The translations under genes and the position numbers were made by a program. From assembly GCA_944372565.1 (NCBI GenBank), contig CALVZR010000130.1, forward strand, positions 1 to 15,005: a stretch of 15,005 nucleotides of DNA, given 5' to 3'. The notes under the pieces are model-generated. The model was given only the letters and a program-made list of their open reading frames with translations. It had not been told where the DNA came from and ran no database searches. Within the stretch, counting starts at the first letter, position 1, and each line of letters opens with the position of its first letter. Below are positions 1 to 5,387 of the stretch, piece by piece. Source of the DNA: an uncultured Clostridia bacterium. GTDB taxonomy: Bacteria; Bacillota; Clostridia; Christensenellales; Borkfalkiaceae.

Positions 1-24
1 ACGACGCCACGAAAGGCATTAAAA

Positions 25-51
25 AATAGGATGCGAATTAAGCATCCTATT
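25..51 (-). terminator. Possible second intrinsic terminator, leftward
   Basis: A 10-bp perfect stem (AATAGGATGC at 25-34 with GCATCCTATT at 42-51) surrounds a 7-nt loop. Read leftward, the stem runs into a T-tract (the A-run at 21-26), as an intrinsic terminator should; read rightward no T-tract follows. It lies beyond the stronger terminator at 125-164, so it would be a back-up for the leftward gene at 242-1420. I see no gene in 1-124. The rightward frames entering the window all stop by position 60, so the tail of an upstream gene ending here cannot be excluded. Confidence 0.45.
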
Positions 52-124
52 CGTGGGTAATCTTATACGATATGTTTTCATAGCTAAATAAAAGGTGTTC
101 AGTTGGGGTCTCATCGAGTCCGCC

Positions 125-164
125 AAAAAGGCTCTGAACCGAACTCTCGGTTCAGAGCCTTTTT
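125..164. terminator. Strong bidirectional intrinsic terminator
   Basis: A perfect 18-bp stem (125-142 with 147-164) has a 4-nt loop, ACTC. The stem ends are A5 and T5, so a U-tract forms on either strand, and the rightward side continues with more T (gctttttg). It lies 77 bp beyond the stop codon of the leftward gene at 242-1420, which it most likely terminates. Confidence 0.9.
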
Positions 165-241
165 GCTTTTTGTGAATGCTAAAAGCAGGGAAATGACCCG
201 GCAATTTGTTTACAGCCGTTTTCTTCAAACGGCGTTGCAAA

Positions 242-1420
242 TCAAAGAAGTTTCAGCATGCCGAAAACGATGGGAAGGGCGCACCAGCCGGAGTAAACCG
301 AATATACGCCGCCTTCGTCGAGCGCATTGCGCTGATTGCATCTGCCGTCGTAACGGTTTGTTTTTAAATTATATGAGCCGCGCCATCCGCCGTTCACGCA
401 AGGCAAATCGTTTTTGCATTGAATATCGGCAAGAAATTCCGCCATGTTTTGTGCGCGGCGGAGAAACACCTCGTCCTTGCAGGCGAAATAAAGCTCGGCA
501 AATGCGTTTAGCGCAAAGCCCTGGGTATATACGAGATCGCAAAGATCCGGGTCGTCGTTCAAGGAGAGCGTATCGTCGCGTTTTATGCTGTTTTTGATCG
601 CCCCGGTTGTTTGGTCGATCAAGGCGTTGCAATAGGGAAGCAGTTTGCAAATTTCGGTTAAAAACCGCTCGTCTCCGAGCAGACGGTAAGAGATCGCGTA
701 ACATAAAAGCGCAATGTATTGTTCCGAAGACACGGGCCGCCATGCTTCCGCTTTGCAGATTTCATAGCTTGTGCGCAGTCGTCCGTCGACGGTGATTTTT
801 TTCAGATGAGAGAACGCCTTTTCCCCGCTGTGTAAATATTTTTTGTTTCCGGTCGCTTTATAGAGGGCGAACATCGCAACCATCGGCCATAACACGAAAC
901 ACGGGCCCGCGGCGTCGGGTTCGCCGATATTCAGACAGGGGTCGTAAAACGTTCCGTTTTCCCTTTGGATCGAAAGCCAGAACGACGCGCTCTTTTCCGC
1001 CATGGATAAAAGACGGTCGTCTTCGGTTTCAAGGTATAACAGCGCTAAATTCAAAATGATCTTGCCGTTATCGTTCTGAAAAAGCATCTGCATAACTTTA
1101 TAATCCTTACATCCGTCCGCGAGATAAAAGGGAAACGTTTCGTTGCCGTCCCGTTCTTTCGTATTTTGCGCAAAGGCAAGCCATTTTACGAGATTTTCGT
1201 AAACGTCGTCGTAAGCATCGTCTTTCAGTTTTGTTTTGAAAAGCCTGGCGGCACGGAGAAATTCGGTTGCGGTGTCCGGGCGGGAATACCCCACCCTCAT
1301 ATTGATGTCTGTACGGATCCGTTCGTAGATGCCCCAGGCGCCGCGCCCGAAAGTAAACATGTGGTTTTCCAGCCAGGAAAAACAATTTCTTACGGAATTT
1401 TCAATTTTTTTTCTGTCCAT
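242..1420 (-). CDS. Alpha/alpha-toroid, six-hairpin glycosidase-like protein
   Basis: The 392-residue protein has no signal peptide or membrane segment, so it should be cytoplasmic. It is rich in regularly spaced helices with aromatic and acidic residues at the turns (for example GRGAWGIYERIR near the start, LFQNDNGKIILNLALLYLET, LVYTQGFALNAFAELYFACK, GGVYSVYSGWCALPIVFGML at the end). This pattern fits an alpha/alpha six-hairpin glycosidase-type barrel, a fold of many intracellular oligosaccharide hydrolases, lyases and epimerases. I cannot assign a family or name catalytic residues. The ATG at 1420 is supported by GAGGAG (1428-1433) with 7-nt spacing. It diverges from an AraC regulator, so a sugar-inducible enzyme controlled by that regulator is the natural inference. 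A plain non-enzymatic toroid protein is the alternative. Confidence 0.75.
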   Translation of the reverse strand: MDRKKIENSVRNCFSWLENHMFTFGRGAWGIYERIRTDINMRVGYSRPDTATEFLRAARLFKTKLKDDAYDDVYENLVKWLAFAQNTKERDGNETFPFYLADGCKDYKVMQMLFQNDNGKIILNLALLYLETEDDRLLSMAEKSASFWLSIQRENGTFYDPCLNIGEPDAAGPCFVLWPMVAMFALYKATGNKKYLHSGEKAFSHLKKITVDGRLRTSYEICKAEAWRPVSSEQYIALLCYAISYRLLGDERFLTEICKLLPYCNALIDQTTGAIKNSIKRDDTLSLNDDPDLCDLVYTQGFALNAFAELYFACKDEVFLRRAQNMAEFLADIQCKNDLPCVNGGWRGSYNLKTNRYDGRCNQRNALDEGGVYSVYSGWCALPIVFGMLKLL

Positions 1421-1440
1421 TTTTTTTCTCCTCGACTACT

Positions 1441-1469
1441 ATCTTATCACGATATTTTCATTGTGTAAA
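1441..1469 (-). promoter_or_regulatory. Leftward promoter of the toroid protein gene
   Basis: On the minus strand, TTTACA (1464-1469) and TAAGAT (1441-1446) are exactly 17 bp apart, matching 5/6 and 4/6 of the sigma-A consensus. The predicted transcription start near 1434 falls just ahead of the GAGGAG ribosome binding site at 1428-1433, giving a very short leader. Confidence 0.6.
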
Positions 1470-1470
1470 T

Positions 1471-1503
1471 ATCATAATTTTATCGTTTATTTATCATTTT
1501 ATC
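1471..1503. promoter_or_regulatory. Candidate AraC operator: two direct repeats
   Basis: ATCATAATTTTATC (1471-1484) and ATCATTTTATC (1493-1503) are related direct repeats whose starts are 22 bp apart, about two helical turns. They sit between the -35 elements of the two divergent promoters. AraC-family dimers typically bind two directly repeated half-sites about 21 bp apart, next to a -35 element. The region is AT-rich, so chance similarity is possible. Confidence 0.4.
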
Positions 1504-1515
1504 AACAAAAAACAA

Positions 1516-1544
1516 TTGACAAATCCGCCGCGATGGGATACCAT
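1516..1544 (+). promoter_or_regulatory. Promoter of the AraC-family regulator
   Basis: A perfect TTGACA (1516-1521) is followed after 17 bp by TACCAT (1539-1544), a 4/6 match to the -10 consensus. The expected transcription start is at about 1551, the first base of the ATG. No ribosome binding site lies at normal distance before that ATG, so the transcript may be leaderless. Confidence 0.55.
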
Positions 1545-1550
1545 TGAAAA

Positions 1551-2420
1551 ATGGAACGGAAAATCATTTTTGAAAAGAAATATTATTCGGCGTTCAACGA
1601 ATATTCCGATCCCGTGGAAACGGAAAATTTTCTGCTTTATCAGGTGGGGGACGCATTCTATTACAACGGATGGCTGATCGGGAAACACGAACAATATTTC
1701 GATATCGAACTGAGCATTGCCGTTCAGAATGCGGCCATGTTTTACACCGGCGGATGCGGTACGGAACTGAAAAGGAGCGAGATCTACGTGTCTTTGAAGG
1801 GGGAAATGCACGGGATCGAGGCGAACAATACTTTTCGCTATCAGTATTTCGCCTTTGATATCAAAAAAAATTCAAAATTTCACGCTTATCTGAACGGTAT
1901 CCGCGAACGGTATGCTCTGCCGCATAAAAGCATGCAGAGTCGGGAGATCAGGGAGATCGCCGGCAAAATCATATCGGAATTTATGGAGAAAGAAGTATGC
2001 GCGGATTTTCTGGATTGCCTTTTGGGGGAAATCGTCCTTGAATTGTTCCGGAACGGAAAAGAACGGCGCACGCTGGAAATCAACGATAAAAAACAGGCGG
2101 CGCTTGCGTTGCGCAACTATATAGACGAACATTTTCTCACTTTGAACACGCTTACGGAACTTTCCGCATATTACGGGTATTCTTACGGCTATTTATCCGG
2201 GATATTTTCAGAAATCGCGGGCGTCAGTCTCAGAGAATATCTGCTGAATAAAAAAATGGAATATGCAAGGGATTTACTGCAGGAGGGAAAGACGGTTACG
2301 GAAACGGCGGAAACGCTTTCCTACGGTTCGATATATAATTTCAGCAGGGCTTTCAGAAAATATTTCGGAAAGAGTCCCCGAACCTGCCGTTGCAAAAAGG
2401 AGGTTCGCCGCAATCGTTAA
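1551..2420 (+). CDS. AraC-family transcriptional regulator
   Basis: The 289-residue protein is a typical cytoplasmic AraC-type regulator. Residues about 1-165 are beta-rich with short aromatic strands (YQVGDAFYYNG, FRYQYFAFDI) and resemble the ligand-binding cupin half of the family. Residues about 185-280 are the double helix-turn-helix: first HTH about 199-220, the linker helix with SLREYLLNKKMEYARDLL, second HTH about 249-270 with the family signature SYGSIYNFSRAFRKYFGKSP. An in-frame TGA at 1545-1547 means ATG 1551 is the earliest start on this reading, and it has no clear Shine-Dalgarno. The gene diverges from the toroid protein gene and is followed 10 bp later by a DUF4838 remnant, suggesting that it once controlled a local glycan locus. 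The ligand is unknown. Confidence 0.92.
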   Translation: MERKIIFEKKYYSAFNEYSDPVETENFLLYQVGDAFYYNGWLIGKHEQYFDIELSIAVQNAAMFYTGGCGTELKRSEIYVSLKGEMHGIEANNTFRYQYFAFDIKKNSKFHAYLNGIRERYALPHKSMQSREIREIAGKIISEFMEKEVCADFLDCLLGEIVLELFRNGKERRTLEINDKKQAALALRNYIDEHFLTLNTLTELSAYYGYSYGYLSGIFSEIAGVSLREYLLNKKMEYARDLLQEGKTVTETAETLSYGSIYNFSRAFRKYFGKSPRTCRCKKEVRRNR

Positions 2421-2430
2421 TTAGCTGAAA

Positions 2431-3006
2431 ATGTCTTTTTCTTTGATTTCCGCGGCTGGCAGGCGCTGGTCGGAGAGCGGGTCATGCTTTGAAAATGCGC
2501 TGGAAAGAGCGTATGAAAAGGCGCTCGTTGCAGTGAAAGAATCTTCGGCAGGGGCGCTGACGGGAATGAGGTATATTTCGCTCGGCCGCACGCAGCTTTT
2601 TGAGGACTGCGGATTTCAGGTGGATTTTTCCTCCCTCAATTCCGTGGGATATGTGATGAAACAGCTCGGCAACGCCCTTTATATCGCGGGAGAGACCAGC
2701 GAGGGCGTGCTCTACGGCGTATATGATTTCTGCGAGCAGGTGCTGGGGATGCGTTTTCTCACGCCCGAGGCGACCTATATGGAGGAAATGTACACCGTTC
2801 CGCTCTATAAAACAGACAGAACGGAAGTTCCCGCGTTTGAAGGGCGCGATTATATGGCAAAGCAGTCCATGCAGCTCAAAGATTTCGCCTCCCGTTTGAA
2901 GATCAACAGCACTTACGGGGAAGTGCGCGCACAAAACGGTTACGGCGGAGTGGGCAGCTACTATGCGGGCAACGGGTATACCAATCTGGAAACGCTGCTG
3001 CCGCCG
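2431..3006 (+). pseudogene. Truncated DUF4838 gene remnant
   Basis: The reading frame here encodes about 192 residues homologous to the N-terminal third of the intact DUF4838 lipoprotein at 12028-13911. YISLGRTQLF matches YLSVGQTALF, and ALYIAGETSEGVLYGVYDF matches SIYMTGAQQYGTLYAVYEF, followed by a matching VLGM/VFGM and later LLPP matching ALPP. Homology then stops at about 3006; the frame continues to 3138 only by running through the next gene's terminator and tail. The signal peptide is missing too: the ATG at 2431 starts inside the mature domain. An AAGGAGG at 2397-2403 sits 27 bp upstream, too far to serve this ATG, and may be a leftover of the original start. Both ends are lost while the frame is intact, which suggests a fairly recent deletion. 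A short functional protein is possible but unlikely. Confidence 0.75.
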
Positions 3007-3055
3007 AAGAGGGGATCGGGCGGAAGAATTTCCGAAAAAAACATGCAAAAACATC

Positions 3056-3094
3056 GCGCCCCGCGGAAAAACCGTCGGTTTTTCCGCGGGGCGC
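3056..3094. terminator. Terminator hairpin behind the winged-helix gene
   Basis: A perfect 18-bp stem (3056-3073 with 3077-3094) closes a 3-nt loop, GTC, and is very GC-rich at its base (GCGCCCCGCGG). Read leftward it is followed after 4 nt by T5 and then a second T-run; read rightward it is followed by CTTTT. It begins 10 bp beyond the stop of the leftward gene at 3105-4049 and most likely ends that transcript. Confidence 0.8.
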
Positions 3095-3104
3095 CTTTTG
3101 AAAA

Positions 3105-4049
3105 TCAGATCATGGTCATCACGATTCCCTGCGGATGATCTCCGAAAGATTTCCCGAAAAGATTGATCCCGCCCTTGTGCTTGGCGTCCGGCTTGATGCG
3201 GAGCGTGAGTTCCACATAATCTTTGCCTTCCAGCTGTAGATCCGAAATCGTAACCGCGTCGTTTTTGAAAACATTATTGACGTAAACGCCCGAGGAATTC
3301 ACGATAAATTCCATTAAAATACCGTATTGCGTGGAGATGACCGGCCAGTAAGAGGGGGTATATTTGCCCCGCCTTCCGCCGAAATCTCCGGGAGAAGTGA
3401 AAGTGGCGATCTCCGTGCCGTTCACGCTCACGGTGATGTCGCTCGGCCATTTGTTGCGGTGATAGATGGTTTCCGAACACACTTCAAAAGAGATCCCGAT
3501 TTCCTTATATTCCGCATACCGCGCCGAGGGAAGTTTATAACTGACGTAGCCGAGGTTGAACCATAAAAGTTCCGCTTCCGCGCGCTGGGAAGAAAAGAAG
3601 AGGGCGGGATTGTCGAAATCCCCGATTTTCGCCGTTTTTCCCACCATGCCGCAGGGGGCGGAGATATCGCAGTCCGAATAGAGCCCGATGGGCATTTCGG
3701 TCACGAACGTGCCGTTTTCCGAGGGGATGATCACGTCCTCAAAGGAAACCGTCGCGCTCAGCGCCGCTTTTGCGCACAGCTTGGAATGCCCTTTCGGCCC
3801 CGGTTTGTAGCTCACGAAGATCAGCCCCGCTTCGGTAAGCGCGTCTATGTGGCGGGAAACGGAGGAAAGGGGCATATTGAGATACTCCGCGATCTCCACG
3901 AGGTATTTCGGCGCGCCCTGCAAAAGTTCGAGGATGGAAAGCCGCTCGCGTATGGAAAGCGCTTTGCCGAGTTTGATGATGTCCTCGTGCTGCATTTTAT
4001 CGTTGATGGAAAAATTCAGTTTTTTTTCGGGCGTAAGTTTGTCGCTCAT
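3105..4049 (-). CDS. ArsR-like winged-helix regulator with large beta-rich C-terminal domain
   Basis: The 314-residue protein begins with a winged helix-turn-helix, about residues 22-95: KALSIRERLSILELL, then YLVEIAEYLNMPLSSVSRHIDALTEAGLI, with the recognition helix near 61-75. This is the ArsR/MarR-type 'dehydrogenase-free' layout seen in one-component repressors. Residues about 100-314 are beta-rich with many aromatic residues (ELLWFNLGYVSYKLP, SVNGTEIATFTSPGDF, SYWPVISTQYGILMEF) and look like a beta-sandwich that could sense a ligand, perhaps a sugar; I do not recognise the family. It has no signal peptide. The ATG at 4049 has a GGAAG ribosome binding site 7 nt upstream. It diverges from the recombinase and has a perfect-consensus promoter. 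An 18-bp motif of its leader recurs in the invertible segment, so it may also control that promoter; this is inference. Confidence 0.82.
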   Translation of the reverse strand: MSDKLTPEKKLNFSINDKMQHEDIIKLGKALSIRERLSILELLQGAPKYLVEIAEYLNMPLSSVSRHIDALTEAGLIFVSYKPGPKGHSKLCAKAALSATVSFEDVIIPSENGTFVTEMPIGLYSDCDISAPCGMVGKTAKIGDFDNPALFFSSQRAEAELLWFNLGYVSYKLPSARYAEYKEIGISFEVCSETIYHRNKWPSDITVSVNGTEIATFTSPGDFGGRRGKYTPSYWPVISTQYGILMEFIVNSSGVYVNNVFKNDAVTISDLQLEGKDYVELTLRIKPDAKHKGGINLFGKSFGDHPQGIVMTMI

Positions 4050-4053
4050 AAAA

Positions 4054-4071
4054 TCACTTCCGTTTTTCGGT
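4054..4071. repeat. 18-bp motif shared with the invertible segment (copy 1)
   Basis: TCACTTCCGTTTTTCGGT at this position recurs at 5223-5240 with a single change (G to A at the ninth base). Here it lies in the 5' leader of the winged-helix regulator and covers its ribosome binding site. Similarity does not extend beyond these 18 bp, as expected of a short binding site rather than of a duplicated gene fragment. Confidence 0.55.
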
Positions 4072-4102
4072 TTTTCATATCTTTATTATACCAAAAACGG
4101 AA
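4058..4102. promoter_or_regulatory. Inverted repeat across the regulator's promoter, candidate operator
   Basis: TTCCGTTTTT (4058-4067) and AAAAACGGAA (4093-4102) form a perfect 10-bp inverted repeat with a 25-bp gap. One arm lies in the spacer between the -10 and -35 of the leftward promoter and the other in the leader. A protein bound here would block transcription, so autorepression by the winged-helix protein is plausible. Confidence 0.45.
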
Positions 4103-4113
4103 AGGCGTGTCAA
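4085..4113 (-). promoter_or_regulatory. Perfect sigma-A promoter of the winged-helix regulator
   Basis: On the minus strand, TTGACA (4108-4113) and TATAAT (4085-4090) both match consensus 6/6 with the ideal 17-bp spacer. The transcription start should be near 4078, giving a leader of about 29 nt. So strong a promoter for a regulator fits a repressed or autoregulated gene. Confidence 0.85.
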
Positions 4114-4175
4114 GACGGGAAACGCAAATTCCGCCCCGCGCGGAACAGCAAATAAACAAAAGAAAAGGAGAAATT

Positions 4176-5135
4176 ATGGAAAAAAAGGCATCTTTCGGCG
4201 CATATACGGAATACTGGTTGCAAACCGTCGTGCAGGGTACGGTGAAACCGAATACCTATACGGTGTATCGCGGGCTTGCAAAAAATCATCTTCTGCCCTC
4301 TTTCGGCGAAACGCCGCTCAAAGCGCTGGACAGAAAGAAGATGCAGCTTTTCAGCCGTCGTCTGCGCGACGAAAAGGGGCTTTCCGTAAAGACGGTGCGG
4401 ATGACCATGAACCTTTTATCGCAGATTTTGCGCTGTGCGGCGGAGGAGGGAGAGATTGCGGAAAATCCCTGCATGCACATCCGTCTGCCGTCGGCGGAGG
4501 AGCGGGAAGTAGAGGCGTTCAGCCGCGGGGAACAGAGGAAAATAGAGGAAGCCGCGGTCAGATCGCAGGACGGGCGCGCGCTCGGCGTGCTTCTTTGCCT
4601 TTATACGGGGATCCGCCTGGGGGAACTGTGCGCGCTGAAATGGGAAAACGTGAACTTCGCCCTGCGCGCCATCGAAATAAAGAGCACGCTGTGCCGCGTC
4701 ACGCTGTACGGGGGCGGTCCGAAACGGACGCAACTGAGGGAAGATTCTCCCAAAACGAGAAACTCCGCGCGGGTGATCCCTTTGCCGCTGTTCCTGTTCC
4801 GGCTGCTGAAAAAGAAAAGCGCGGAAACAAAAAGCGGCTATGTGATCTGTATGAAAACGGGGGAGCGCGTGCAGCCGCGCACCATGCAGCTCGTTTACGG
4901 GCGGCTGCTGCGCGAAGCGGGCGTGCCCTATAAAAAATTTCACGCGCTCAGGCATACGTTTGCCACGCGGGCGGTGGAGATCGGGGTGGACGTAAAAACC
5001 ATCAGCGACATCCTCGGACACTGCAACGCGCAGATCACGCTGAACCGCTATGCGCACTCTTTGCTGGAACACAAACGGCACATGATGAAAAACTTCGATA
5101 AACTGTTTGAAAAAACGGCGCGCGTCCGAAACTGA
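4176..5135 (+). CDS. Tyrosine recombinase, probable inversion enzyme
   Basis: The 319-residue protein is a complete tyrosine recombinase. Residues about 5-95 are the SAM-like, core-binding N-terminal domain (FGAYTEYWLQTVVQGTVKPN, then VKTVRMTMNLLSQILRCAAE). Residues about 110-300 are the catalytic domain with Arg147 (TGIRLGELCALKW), likely Lys193, His256 and Arg259 (HALRHTFATRAVE), His282 (LGHCNAQITLNRY) and the nucleophile Tyr292. The frame is open from 3786, but ATG 4176 has AAGGAG 5 nt upstream and starts the family's usual N-terminus; the upstream part is antisense to the winged-helix gene. No clear promoter is seen. A small hairpin (TTCCGC/GCGGAA, 4129-4145) lies in the leader. The stop is three bases before a 24-bp inverted repeat, so its likely job is to flip the 5139-5363 segment. 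A relic integrase of a lost element is the alternative. Confidence 0.9.
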   Translation: MEKKASFGAYTEYWLQTVVQGTVKPNTYTVYRGLAKNHLLPSFGETPLKALDRKKMQLFSRRLRDEKGLSVKTVRMTMNLLSQILRCAAEEGEIAENPCMHIRLPSAEEREVEAFSRGEQRKIEEAAVRSQDGRALGVLLCLYTGIRLGELCALKWENVNFALRAIEIKSTLCRVTLYGGGPKRTQLREDSPKTRNSARVIPLPLFLFRLLKKKSAETKSGYVICMKTGERVQPRTMQLVYGRLLREAGVPYKKFHALRHTFATRAVEIGVDVKTISDILGHCNAQITLNRYAHSLLEHKRHMMKNFDKLFEKTARVRN

Positions 5136-5138
5136 ATA

Positions 5139-5162
5139 CTTCGTATAGTTTGTTACTATACG
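5139..5162 (+). repeat. Left inverted repeat, candidate recombination site
   Basis: These 24 bp match the reverse complement of 5340-5363 at 23 positions; the only difference is 5160 against 5342. Inside it, arms GTATAGT (within CTTCGTATAGT, 5139-5149) and ACTATACG (5155-5162) are inverted around TTGTT (5150-5154). Paired binding arms around a short asymmetric centre are the layout of a tyrosine recombinase core site. The asymmetric centre gives the site a direction. Confidence 0.85.
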
Positions 5163-5185
5163 CAATGAACGGGAAAAAAGACAAT

Positions 5186-5215
5186 AAAAAATCCGCTAGG
5201 TTTTTCCTGCGGATT
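5186..5215 (-). terminator. Leftward intrinsic terminator inside the invertible segment
   Basis: AATCCGC (5190-5196) pairs with GCGGATT (5209-5215) and AGG (5198-5200) with CCT (5206-5208), leaving one bulged T and a T5 loop. Read leftward, the stem runs into T6 (A-run 5186-5191) and soon a second T6 (5174-5179). Read rightward no T-tract follows, so the element is directional. After inversion it would face the operon and block read-through from the recombinase gene. Confidence 0.75.
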
Positions 5216-5222
5216 AAGGCTT

Positions 5223-5240
5223 TCACTTCCATTTTTCGGT
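5223..5240. repeat. 18-bp motif shared with the winged-helix gene leader (copy 2)
   Basis: This copy (TCACTTCCATTTTTCGGT) differs by one base from 4054-4071. It lies 45 bp upstream of the -35 of the invertible promoter and would move with it on inversion. A site here could be for activation or repression by the winged-helix regulator. Confidence 0.5.
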
Positions 5241-5285
5241 AGTAAAAGCGTTCTAAAACATTAAATATCGGGAGCGGCTTTGGTA

Positions 5286-5313
5286 TTGACATTTACCCCG
5301 ATTATGATAAAAT
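5286..5313 (+). promoter_or_regulatory. Invertible promoter driving the operon
   Basis: TTGACA (5286-5291, 6/6) is followed after 16 bp by TAAAAT (5308-5313, 5/6), preceded by TG at 5305-5306 as in an extended -10. The start should be near 5320, so the leader contains the right recombination site and the AAGGAG of the first gene. It is the only good promoter I find for the genes from 5388 onward. Confidence 0.82.
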
Positions 5314-5339
5314 AAAAATGGCCCATATGAGAAAAACTT

Positions 5340-5363
5340 CGCATAGTAACAAACTATACGAAG
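5340..5363 (-). repeat. Right inverted repeat, candidate recombination site
   Basis: This is the inverted partner of 5139-5162, with the identical TTGTT centre read on the minus strand. Its own arms are longer: CTTCGCATAGT (5337-5347) and ACTATACGAAG (5353-5363) pair at 10 of 11 positions around AACAA. In the transcript from the promoter at 5286-5313 it would form a hairpin that ends 11 nt before the ribosome binding site. Confidence 0.85.
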
Positions 5364-5387
5364 AAAAAAGTGACAAGGAGAATGAAA

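Larger units (their letters stand above)
5139..5363. mobile_element. Invertible promoter segment (inverton), ON orientation
   Basis: Two 24-bp inverted repeats (23/24 identical) enclose 177 bp holding one rightward promoter and one leftward terminator and no plausible gene. The segment is sandwiched between a complete tyrosine recombinase, 3 bp away, and a long rightward operon whose ribosome binding site begins 11 bp beyond the right repeat. Invertible promoters of this kind flanked by recombinase genes are known in gut bacteria and in the fim switches of enterobacteria. As written here the promoter points at the operon, so this is the ON form. Inversion about the repeats would turn the promoter towards the recombinase and the terminator towards the operon. 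That the segment actually flips is inferred, not seen. A static remnant or a regulator binding pair is the alternative. Confidence 0.78.

Noticed and set aside
52..124. Possible tRNA tail or small gene before the first terminator
   Set aside because: There is no T-arm consensus, no full cloverleaf and no frame with a ribosome binding site.
3786..4175. 130-residue N-terminal extension of the recombinase frame
   Set aside because: It is antisense to the winged-helix gene, has no ribosome binding site, and the family's N-terminus begins at ATG 4176 with AAGGAG in front.
5138..5162. Resemblance of the repeat arm (ACTTCGTATA) to the Cre recombinase site loxP
   Set aside because: Only one arm matches well, the centre differs, and the recombinase is not evidently Cre-like; coincidence is more likely than relatedness.
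5035..5292. 85-codon minus-strand frame across the left repeat and cassette
   Set aside because: It overlaps the recombinase end, the repeat and the terminator, and has no ribosome binding site or recognisable motif.
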